Of a DNA stretch of 64,000 nt, positions 12,419-24,400 are shown one piece after another. The notes beneath the pieces are model-generated. The model was not told where the DNA came from. It saw nothing but the letters and a program-made list of their open reading frames with translations, and did not search any database. Source of the DNA: Ostrinia nubilalis. Taxonomy: Eukaryota; Arthropoda; Insecta; Lepidoptera; Crambidae. A program made the translations under genes and the position numbers. Position 1 is the first letter of the stretch. Each line of letters starts with the position of its first letter. The DNA lies in NCBI RefSeq assembly GCF_963855985.1, contig NC_087099.1:15964001-16028000 (forward strand), written 5' to 3'.

Positions 12419-15400
12419 GTAAGTTGCTGTTGGGCAAGAAAGAGCTGAGATTGCCAGCAGATATCAGCAACTTATTGTTGTTTTTGCTTTTGAATTGTAT
12501 TCAGACTAAGCAGATAACTAAGTATGGGGAGCACGTACTTTTATCTTTATTGGTACCATTTTTCCATGACTATCTAACAAGATGCACCCACACTCGCAAG
12601 TGGAATGTACATTATGTTTTGAAATAGGCTCTTTTCAGGGCGTTTGTACATGTTAATACGATTATATTTTCAGTAGTTATCTACTATCCTTTGTTATTCA
12701 GATCCTAACTATTCTTGTTCTTATTCTATCTTAATCGTTGTTGTTGTTGTTGTTAGTTCTGCATCAGTTGCAACTCAATTAAATTATTGACGCTTTAACC
12801 TTGACTTTTGAAACTAATGGCACGATGACGAGATTGAAAAAAATATGAAGTCTATTTTCAGCTGTTTTAATTGAATTCCATATTTTTTTTACTCATATTT
12901 TAGGAAACGTTATTCACGAGGGACTGTCAACATTGCACACGATGTCAAAAATATTATCCCTTTAAGTCTCGCGAATCGAGACACAACAGAAATCAATTTG
13001 TTACGAGGTCTTATGTGACCGCTTGGGATTTGATGGGTTAAATTTTTTTAGTTAAATGGAAATTTTGTTTATTTGGATTTTGTAAGGTTATATAATATAA
13101 CTAATCAAAATATTGACCCCGCCACTAAGCCGTAAATGCGATTTACTTACGAAACGGCCAGATCCAATTAATCGGGAACCACGCACAGCCTTGGGCCGTA
13201 GTACGTAGGGATTATACTAAATAGAGCATTCTAGAACTAAATCACACTGGACTAGCCCTTTAGAAGTGTACGAGTATCATCATCAGAACGTTCAAACTAA
13301 ACCTTCTTACCCTTAACCATGGGGTTCTACGGGGCAGTTTTTAATAAATAAACATCTTAAAAGGTGAGAAAACCTAAAACATTGGGTTGCCCCAATGTCT
13401 AAAAGGTCGTGGGTTCGATTCCCACCTTAGGCAATTCAATTTGTGTCGCGTTTGTGACGAGTAATCCAAACTTAGGATGAATTTGATTACCTGACCATAA
13501 GCTAGGTCACTTACCCTACTCTACCAACATAAATATCCCATGGAAATACTACACATAAAGTACTTATTATTATAAAATTGGCGTATAAGGAGTACTTAAT
13601 CTTACTATCAACGTATCAACCAAATCAAAAAGCTGTTGCGTGTAAAATCTATATTAAATCAGACGTCATAATATATTGTAATGAAGTCTAAAAGCTGTTG
13701 TGTGTAACTAGGTTTACAAGCACAGCCTATGGTGTGACCATGCCCTGGAGGTGGCAATTCCGCTTAATTGTTATTAATAGACCTTTGTACTGGTAATAAA
13801 ATCCCGGCGTCCAGTTCAATGTCAGGGCAGCGAATGATCTATTTCGCGTCATCGATTCGCGAGCGCTCATTGATCGGTAAATTGGATCGATATTGAAACA
13901 CTTGCGTTAATGGCGACAATAGATTGAAGTGCATTCGCCGAGTAATATAATTTGTATGAATGACGTTAAATTTTAATGGCTTGTACTACATAACGGTTTG
14001 GCACCACGATCGAGTTGGAATGGTTTTAGAGTTTCTATTGACTCAGTATAGTTTCTAAAGATACCTAGGTATATATTTTTACGACTAAACATTGGTTAAA
14101 GTAATAGGTATTAAGATTTTTGTATTTATTTTTGGTATTATAAGTAGGTAGGTATGGTTCTAAAAATGTACAATGCAGAGCTCTACTTACTACATCTAAT
14201 TGTGATGTGGTATTAGCAAATTCCTTGTCTAAGAACTACAAATGGTGAGATTATTTTCAGGCGTTTATAACAATAGTCATACCTTTTTCACGCCGCGTTG
14301 GGCTAAAGTTCATAGAATGGAATAGTTATCCTGCATCCATTATTCTATCTGCTTCGCAACATCTTGGGAAAGCGCATAGCCAGTGCTCACTAATAGGGTT
14401 GATCAATATCTCCTTAAGAGTAGCCGCACACCGTTGATTTTTAGTTGGCCGATAGTTGTGCCCGATTTTAAATTGTATGAAGAATCGGCCAAATCGAATT
14501 GGCGTAGTGTGCGCACTCCCTGATCAACTGCCCGACTAAACTATCGGCCGACGAAAAATCAACGGTGTGCGCCTACTCTAACTCTTCAGTCATTAAAACA
14601 AATGAATGATCGTAGTCTCAAGTCCCACATGAGGCAGTAAATTTTTGAAGTTTAAATTTTTTTTTTAAATATTGTTGAGGGCGCACACCATCGCCTCTTA
14701 ATCCTCCTCCTTGGCTGCGCGATACTGGCCACCAAGAAATCCGGTATTTTTTCTCTACGACTAATATTGATGTTCTTTTGTTTTTTTTCTCTTTCTCGAC
14801 TCGAATTTTCACGCATATTTTCCACGACTCGAATTTGTAAACATTTTGTATATTTAAGTTACCGTGTTTCTCGAGTATTACCATTGAAGTAATATTGTAC
14901 GTAGTACATTATAACTCAATGAGTATTACCTAGATATTTACAATACCACGAAGCATACGAAACACAAAATTTAAGGCCCATCAAGCTACTGCATATATTT
15001 TACAGGTGTAGATTCAAATTGTTTATTGCGTGTCACATTACATATTTTAATAGTGGTGTTATAATAGAGTTAGGAATAGTCAGTTTAAACATCTTTTAAC
15101 ACACGTTCCTTCTGTTCCAGGCTATGGCCTGTTCCAATGGCTGCTGCTCATGTCGTGCGGCGCGGTGTATGCTGTCTGCGCGATCAGCACCACCACCCTC
15201 AGCTTCGTGCTGCCGGCCGCGGAGTCGGACTTCAACCTCACCTCCAGCGACAAAGGGCGGCTCACGGCTACGCCGCTTATTGGTAAGTGATAAATACAGG
15301 GGGTCCTTATAAATTTCATGCGGCAAACGGATGCTTATGTGGAGTCCATCCATCATATTTCCAAAATCTGGCAATTTTGAAGTGGCCCCTAATATCTAAG

Positions 15401-18400
15401 ATTATATAAAAAGTTATGAGGAGCTAAATTGTAGAGGCTATACTCGTGTCTGTCCGTAGTCTAATGATGAATTCAATGGTTCAATGGTTTTTTTGCGACT
15501 ACTGGACACTATGTTCATCTTGACTCTATTTAACAACCATATTAAAAGATGCATAAGCCTAATTTATCTCAATTGCACTGACAACAAATGCATAGTATTT
15601 TTTTATAAGTTTATAAAGTTTATTTCGGTAACTTTTACACATTTTTCATTACAAGTATTTTGGGCTTCCCATTAAGCAACCAGTTTTGCTTGTGTTAGGA
15701 AGCTCCGCTCTTCTATAGTAAAATTAGAACTCAAAATTTTAGAACTCAGTTTACTCCAAAACTCGTTCTTTTGTTTTTAAACAAAAGACTTATACTGTGG
15801 ACAGGGCACTTCTTCGAAATCGCATTCTTCGGCTGATTCATATGGACAAATTTCAAATTCAATTTTAGGTTTGTAACATAGACTCATATGAAAATAGGTA
15901 CACCCAATAACATATATTTGGATAAGGGACTCGTTTTTGTAAAGTAGTTTTCAAGATATCGACGTTCAAATATTTTGTGCCCATATGAATCAGAATTTGT
16001 TACATATCCCCGTTAATCAAAAATAGAAATAAAATTTATGATATTTATACAGGGTGTTAGGTAAATGGGTATATGAGCCGACACTAGCCCATGTTAACAT
16101 GGTCATATAAATGGTATGGTGAAGTCAGAAAATTGATATCTTCATTTTAATTATTTTAATTTTCAAACAAATCGGATTTTATAAAATTTATTTTGTATGA
16201 AAATTAAAAAAAATAAAATGATGATATCAAAATTCTGACTTCACCACACCATTTATATGCCCATGTTAACATGGGCTAGTGTCGGCTCATATACCCATTT
16301 ACCTAACACCCTGTATACAATTGGCTCTAAATTAAGAAAATAATCATATTATAACAAAAGCAATAATCTGTTGTTATGATAAAATGCAACGATTCCACAA
16401 TAATTCGTGAAAAAACATTTTTTGAAACTTTAGTATACATCCATAATATTTTGTCATCATCATAATCATTTCAACTGAACATAAGCCTCTCCCAATGATT
16501 TCCATAATGACCGGTTGGTAGCGGCCTGCATCCTGCGCCTTCCTGTGGGAGGACGTTCTACACTGAGCTTTCCGGCACGTAGCTTCCACTCCAGAAACGT
16601 GCTATCCCATCGGCCATCATTTCTGTATACTATGTGTCCTGCCCATTATCACTTCAGCTTGCTAAAACATCGGACTATGCCACCATGCGACTTTAGATCG
16701 TTTACGGATCTCCTCATTACAGATTCGATTGCATAAAAAAACAAGCATAGTCGTAAGCCTACAGTGAGAGGCCGCTTTTCAGTACAATTTGTCATCACTG
16801 ATAAACACACACTGGATGTAGACTTTCATCTTATGGCACTAAGGTATTTTAGATGACTCTACTGAGCTGTATCACTTATCCAAGCTATTGTTGTTAAGAC
16901 GTCCACCTACAAGGTGAAGAAGGTGAGATGAGCTTATAGAGGTTGTGGCAATGGCAATCAGATAATCTCGAAATCATTGGAGGCCTATGCTCAGCAGTAT
17001 ATTATTATGTGCTGTGGACGCCATAAGTGTAGCTGAAATAATAATAAAAATAAATAAATCGTTGGGCAATTTCATACAGCGCCATTTAGCTACAAAATAA
17101 GCAACATATATGCTTGTGTTATGGTTGCTAGCTTAACGGATATACTACTTATTTACTGTTTAAACACAAATTATTCTTAACATAAAAATGATAATGTTTT
17201 TTTTATTCATAACAAGACCGCAATCGCACCTGGTCTTAAGTGAGATGCAGTCTGGGATGTCATTCTTAGTTAAAAAACCCTTTTTTGGTGCTTGAAAGAC
17301 CAAAAACTAATTTATTTTATGATTCATATAGGGCCCTGACCATATGAATCACGCACAGATAAATCAGTTTTTTGCCTAAAATCGAGCAAAACTCGTCATA
17401 CATACAGACTACAGTGTTGTAATTTTTCTACATGATTATATTACCCAAAAGCATCACAAGAAAGACAGATTAGATTTTTAATGCAATAATGTAATTTTAT
17501 AAAGTAGGCATTGTAATCAGCATGCCACCTGAACCAAGCACAGATGAATCAAGTATTTGCCTTCGTCACACCGGGTTCTAAGCCAACCAGCTCCACGTCT
17601 GCCTTCTAGCTCATCCGTTGCAAGATGGGCTTGCCTCCACGCCAGAAACCAGACTCTCATGATTAAAACCTGACCAGTTATGGTCAAGAACAGCTCACGC
17701 CATATGAATCAGTATTTTATGCCGGACACTGCTTATTTATTTTTTTGCGAACAAACTAACTTAATTAAAATTATGACACATTTTTTTTGTAGAAGGACAA
17801 CTCATTAGCTTTCGAAATAATTTTAATTTATATTGATATATCAAAAGGAAAATGCTACATCAACCATTTTGTTCCGGAAAATGGCTAACGGACACACCAT
17901 ATGAATCAGAGAATCACACTTCAAATATTTTTATTTTGTATAAAGACAGCAATTTTGTCAAAAATGTTATTTGCGCCAGATAGGGCTATAGCTAAGCTAT
18001 ACGAAAAAAAATATTGCATGCCATTTTGTAAGTTGGTTACAGAACTATACCCAAAGACATCGAAAATTTTGCCTCCGAAGAAATACCCGGACAGAAGCCT
18101 CTCTCAAGGATCTCCACAACGACCGCTCCTTCGCTGCTCACAACCAGGTGCATCCTCACCAGTAGCCTAATTCCACTTATTTTGTTTATAATAGTCAAAA
18201 TGTCGTTAACGTTTAGAAGTCGCCCTATTGAAAAACAAGTCATACTCGGTCCATTAAGCACTGTCTACACTGTGTCTTCCAGTAAAGAAAGAAAGATAGG
18301 TAAATTTATTACAATATACATCACACAAATACAGAAAATTACATACTTAGACATGTCAGAGGCACATAATAATGGAAGAAGAAAAAAATAAAAACAAGAG

Positions 18401-21400
18401 TAAACTGAGCAGTGCCACCCATTCACCAACAAGATGCCTACTGCACTGCACGGTGACGAAGGCCACAGCGCTGGTTTTCAGTGTGCCCCATGCCGAGTGA
18501 GGGTCACGGGCCAATGGTAAAATAAATAAAATAGTAAGCTGCAGTAGGTACTCCAAAACGCCTCGATATAGATAATGTTCCTTCCAGGCATGTGCGTGGG
18601 CTCGTACTTCTGGGGCAACCTGGCGGACGGGCGCGGGCGCAAGAAGGCCATCATCGGCGCGCTGCTGCTCGACGCCACGGCTGCTTTCGTTTCCAGTGTG
18701 GTGCAGTCCTTCCCCGCCTTCCTGGCTTGCAGGTATCTTGCATTTTAACTTCTATGCTCTTGTGATTAAGGTTTAATATTAGTCACCTGTCTTCCGCTTT
18801 GTATTGAGAGGAAAGTTGATGTATTTGGAACTCCTCCTATTCGTTTCGTTAACTAATTCGTATTTTCGTATCAAATAAAGGTCTTTCTATTCTATTCTAA
18901 TTCCGTCTATTGCTGGGCAAAGGCATCCCCCACAAATTTCAACAACGACCGGCTTGTACGAGGACCAACGAGGTGCTTCACGCCTTGCATTTTTCTTCTG
19001 ATTAATTTCGTTGCGGGTCCAATGACAGTTTAACTTCCCCCGGTCAATCTGTAGATCCATCCAACTATTGGTGGTCAATTCGTAGATCCTGGTTACATAA
19101 GAGATGCAGCGATGTAAACGAGATGTGGAAATTTATAAAATGACAAACCGCCAGCTTATGAGGTCATAAAGTCTGTAGACTGATATCTGCAGGATTGCTA
19201 CCTCAGTTCTTGAAGTTAGTATTATTAGATACACGAGACAACATTAATTTCATCCTCCCGATCATGACTAATGATTTTAGCATAGTCAATGGTCATCACG
19301 CTCGCACTTATCCCGACGTAACTATTGGTTGTAGACTGCACCCTCTTGCAGGTTCTTCTCAGGTTTCGGCATCATCGGCGCCACGGGGCTCATCTTCCCT
19401 TACTTCGGGGACTTCCTCTCGCTGCGGCACCGTGACGTCATGCTGTGCCGGCTGGAAGTATTCTGGACAATCGGCACTATTTTGTTGCCAGGTAAGTTCT
19501 TGATTGCACTGTACCTCGTTCGTTTCAGCCGAAAGACGTCCACTGCTTGACAAAGCTCACTCAAGGTTTTCCAAAAAGACCGGTCCTGCACCGCTCGCAT
19601 CCAGGCGCGTCCTGCGACCTTTACCAGATCGTCGGTCCACTTAGTGGGTGGCCTGCCCACACTAAGTTTTCCACACTCGCACTATTTTAGTACAGATTTA
19701 AGTGAAAAGGGATGTATTGATTGCGTTTAAACTAAAGTATAAATGATAGGCTCATTTTTGCTGTGGACAATGAAAGCGCATTAGCTTTGGTAAATAAGAT
19801 AATTTGGATTTTTGTGCTGTTTGTTTAGTTCAATTCAACATCATCTGTTGCTTTAATCGATGGTCCGTTATCTTGAAATGGATCATATGTTTATTTATTC
19901 TGTAAACACGTTAAAAGCCAGCAATCACATCTTTTATTTTGCTATCTTCCAGGTATTGCCTACGGCATCATCCGAGGTGAAACATTCAATCTGACGGCGG
20001 AAGACGCGTCTTTCACTTACAACTCCTGGAGAGTATTCGTGGCTGCTTGCGGGATTCCCTCCCTCTTGGTGGTGCTATTGCTGATGCCTTTCCCAGAGAG
20101 CCCGAGGTTCCTCCTCCACGTGAACAAGGGAGAAAAAGCGCTGCAAGTGCTGAAAAGGATATTCGTGGTTAACACGAAGTTGAGCGAGAAGGATTTCCCT
20201 GTGAGTAACTTTTTATCAAACAAGATACCTTTTTCACCTAACAAAATTTTAACTGCACGAGTACAGATAACGGCACATTCGAGACTAAGTACCTACACGT
20301 TTTTGTCGTAGATAAGGTTCCACATTGTTTAACATGAGGCGCCGTCTGTACAAGACTGCTTTCAATAGCTTTGGTTTTATCTCTATCTATTTATCTCTAA
20401 GTGCTTCTACAAAACTATAGCTTTTAGCACTTTTGTGACTGTTCGAAGAATAGAAGCCTAACCTTTTTCGTAACAGCAATATCATTATGATTTTTCTTTT
20501 TTTTTTTTAAAGATTATTAGCAATCTAAACCATAAAAAAACCCAAATTACTAATAGTCCCATTAGCCCCTCGTGTTAAGCTAAATAAGCTTGTGTTACGA
20601 GTGGGCTCACCACAATAGTCGAGAGGTCTTTACACCCCTTTACTCATTCTTAACAACAACTGTCTTTTATGTTGTTTGAAGTTATCGCTTCATATCGAAG
20701 ACTGTCTATTCTAAGCTGTGCCGTCTCTTTTGTGAATTTCTTGCTTTTAATCTTATGTGGTGTTAAGACCTTACCTATACACCCACGAAGTTTGTCTAAC
20801 CTTCCGCCAAACACTCTGTATAATAAAGTGTATTCCATCTATCTATTTTTCTCAACCAGGTGGAGTCCATGATCAGCTCGGAAGACGGTGAAGAAGAGGA
20901 GATAGTCTCAGGCGATAGAGACAGGAACGGCAACGAGACCAAGACTCCCTTGACCTGGAACCAGCGCTGGGAGGCGTTCTGGGTCCGCAAGAAGATGCTG
21001 GTGACGCCGCCTTATATCGGCCTCTTGGTGCTCTGCTGCTTCGTAGACTTTGGACTTATGTTCAGGTAAATATCTTTGCATGGACCAAATTCGTACATAA
21101 ATATTTTTTTTATCCACAACAAGGAAGCTCTTGGCCTGTATTTCACCTTATGGTAAGTGATGATCAGTCTGTTACAAATTCAAATGGCATAGATTCAAAA
21201 TTCAAATTCAATTTTCAAATTCATAATGTGAATACTTCTATCATTCACATTTTCACTGATGAAAGTACGAATATAATGTATTACGAGCTGGTTCGTGCTA
21301 GCCAAATAACGTCCACTGCTGGACAAAGGCCTGTACCAAAGATTTCCACAACGATTGGTCCAGCGCTGCCCGCGTCGTGGTACTTCCCGCGACCTTCACC

Positions 21401-24400
21401 AGTTTGTAGGGCTGGTTCGTTCGTTCGTTCGTTTCCGCCGAAAGATGTCCACTGCTAGACAAAGGCCTCCCCCAAGGATTTCTACGAAGACCGGTCCTGC
21501 GCCGCTCGCATCCAGGCACCTCCCGCGACCTTCACCAGATCGTCGGTCCACCTAGCGTCTTTGATCAGTCTGTGTTGCCAGTGATGTTATACGGAGCTGA
21601 GACGTGGTCGCTTACTATGGGCCTCATAAGATAGCTCAAGGTCACCCAAAGGGAGATGGAGCGTGCTATGCTCGGAGTTTCCCTGCGTGATCGAATCAGC
21701 AATGAGGAGATCCGTAGGAGAACCAGAGTGACTGACATAGCCCGCAGAATCGCTAAAGTGGTTGGTGGTTTAATTGACTTAAATCTATCCTTGAAATCAG
21801 TTTTCACTTCGTGTCTAACACAGGGAATTTTCATCATAATCTGAATCAGGAGTTCATGACACCTTGCATAATCTAATAGAGAAGAATAAAGGCCACTATA
21901 GTTTTCAATTTAACAACTTCTTCAATGAATCTTTCCAGTTACTACACACTGATGATGTGGTTCCCGGACCTATTCGAGCGGTTCAGCCAGTTCACGTCAC
22001 TATACCCGGGCGTGTCGGCCGGCGTGTGCGAGGTCTCGCTGCGCGTCGCCAACGAGACCAGCCCCGCCACCATCGTCGAGAACGTCATCGCGGTGAGTGT
22101 GACGTCACTGCGCGCCATGTGTCCCGGACTGTACTTCTAGTATGAACAACTTTCGTCTTCGAATCGTTTGCGTATTCGATAAAATTCGATACTCAACCTT
22201 CGAATTAAACGATAACGTCACAATTTTGATTCTCAAAATAAGTTTTGTGCAACCATTTCATACACTAAGTTCACTTTACGACACGTTCACAAGGGCGCTG
22301 TTGTAGTTTTTGTACTAAATCTTTTGATGGCGATTCGAGTACGCAAACGATTTGAACTCGAAAGTTTTTCGTGCTAGCCGTATTGTTCGTGCGAGGTCTC
22401 GCTGCGCGTCGCCAACGAGACCAGCCCCGCCACCATCGTCGAGCACGTCATCGCGGTGAGTGTGACGTCACACGCCATGTGTCCCGGACTGCTCGTGCGA
22501 GGTCTCGCTGCGCGTCGCCAACGAGACCAGCCCCGCCACCATCGTCGAGCACGTCATCGCGGTGAGTGTGACGTCACACGCCATGTGTCCCGGACTGCTC
22601 GTGCGAGGTCTCGCTGCGCGTCGCCAACGAGACCAGCCCCGCCACCATCGTCGAGCACGTCATCGCGGTGAGTGTGACGTCACACGCCATGTGTCCCGGA
22701 CTGCTCGTGCGAGGTCTCGCTGCGCGTCGCCAACGAGACCAGCCCCGCCACCATCGTCGAGCACGTCATCGCGGTGAGTGTGACGTCACACGCCATGTGT
22801 CCCGGACTGCTCGTGCGAGGTCTCGCTGCGCGTCGCCAACGAGACCAGCCCCGCCGCCGTCGTCGAGCACGTCATCGCGGTGAGTGTGACGTCACACGCC
22901 ATGTGTCCCGGACTGCTCGTGCGAGGTCTCGCTGCGCGTCGCCAACGAGACCAGCCCCGCCACCATCGTCGAGCACGTCATCGCGGTGAGTGTGACGTCA
23001 CACGCCATGTGTCCCGGACTGCTCGAGCGGTTCAGCCAGTTCACGTTGCTCATCGTCGTCGTTATTTCAGCCAAATGACGTCCATCATCATTCATCAGTC
23101 CTTTACAGTCCACTGCTGGACTATGAGCCTCCTCCACTATAGTTGAGGGTTTTGCCATAATCCCACGCTTGGCAGAAAGGTTCGAGATCGCAGTTTAAAA
23201 GATTGATGTTTCCAGAGAGCGCTTCTGCCCGTTGTCTGTTTGATGTGTCGTCCACTGCTGGACAAAAGCTTCCCCCAAGGAATTCCATAACGACCGGTCC
23301 TGAGCTGCCCGCAACCAGGTACTTCCCGCAACATCGGATCGTTGGTCCACATAGTGGGGGCCCTGCCCACACTACATTACTTTATTGCCTTTTGGGTGAC
23401 CTTAAGCCTTCTAATGAGGCCCATAGTAAGCGACCACGTCGCTCATATTCAGCAGTATCATCACGACTATGGCTCCACTAGTTGAAAACTAGTACTAATC
23501 ATGAATTAGTTAAATCGGCCGGCCGATTCAGTCGGCTGTTTGGTGTAGTGGTTTAGAACGGACTACTATGCCGAGAGGTCCCGGGTTCGATTCTCGGCTG
23601 GGCTGAAATTGAAATGATGAATTTTAATTTCGGTGACGGGTCTGGGTGTTACTATTGTATAATATGTATGTATTTAAACAAAAAAATATGTAATAGTAGT
23701 ATATCCGTTAAGCTAGCACCCATAACACAAGCATATTAATTGCTTACTTTGGGGCTAACTGGCGTTGTGTGAAATTGTCCAAAGATTTATTTATATTTAT
23801 TATTTATTAAAATCGGTAAGTACTAAAAAAATGTCTACTTAAAGCATCATGACAATTATGACGCAAAATTTAGTCTGTGGGTAAACCTGCACAGTTGTTT
23901 CCAAGAAGCATTAATTGTAATTCATTATTATTCTTTATTCATAGACGGCAACAAGACAAGAGGTGATGGACGACAACGTTTACATCCACACGCTGGTGGT
24001 CGCGCTGAGCTGCCTGCCCACCGCGCTCACCGTCGGCATCACCATCAACTACGTCGGCAAGAAGCCCATGCTAGGTGAGCGACAGACAGACACGTCTACA
24101 ATGATGTTGTGAATCATCTCACTTAAGTATAAGTGTGATTGCAGTCAAATACCTGCCTTTTGTCGAGTGGCGACCACGGGCTGGAAGACGTAGCGTGGGC
24201 AGGCCTCCTACTAGGTGGACCGACGATCTGGTAAAGGTCGCGGGAAGAGCCTGGATGCGGGCAGCGCAGGACCGTTCATTGTGGAAATCCTTGGGGGAGG
24301 CCTTTGTCCAGCAGTGGACGTCATTTGGCTGAAACGAACGAACGAACGAACCTGCCTTTTGGTGTATAAGAAAAATCTTTCGAATACGAGTATAATATGC

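Larger units (their letters stand above)
15833..17909. repeat. Nested repeat block bounded by a 13-bp inverted motif
   Basis: CTGATTCATATGG at 15833 is the exact inverse of CCATATGAATCAG at 17897. The same 13-mer recurs at 15981 and 17700, with a 12/13 match at 17340. The interval also holds a MITE (16050), an RTE fragment (16452) and a SINE tail (17062). It may be an old DNA transposon with subterminal repeats that later took up other elements; no transposase is visible. Confidence 0.4.

Noticed and set aside
22391..23026. CRISPR-like repeat array
   Set aside because: The whole 106-bp unit is repeated with no unique spacers, and the host is a eukaryote. It is a plain tandem duplication.
22371..23158. 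Overlapping ORFs of 64-88 aa through the 106-bp array, on both strands
   Set aside because: They arise because a GC-rich exon piece is repeated with a period that is not a multiple of 3. They contain splice donors and do not match a family.
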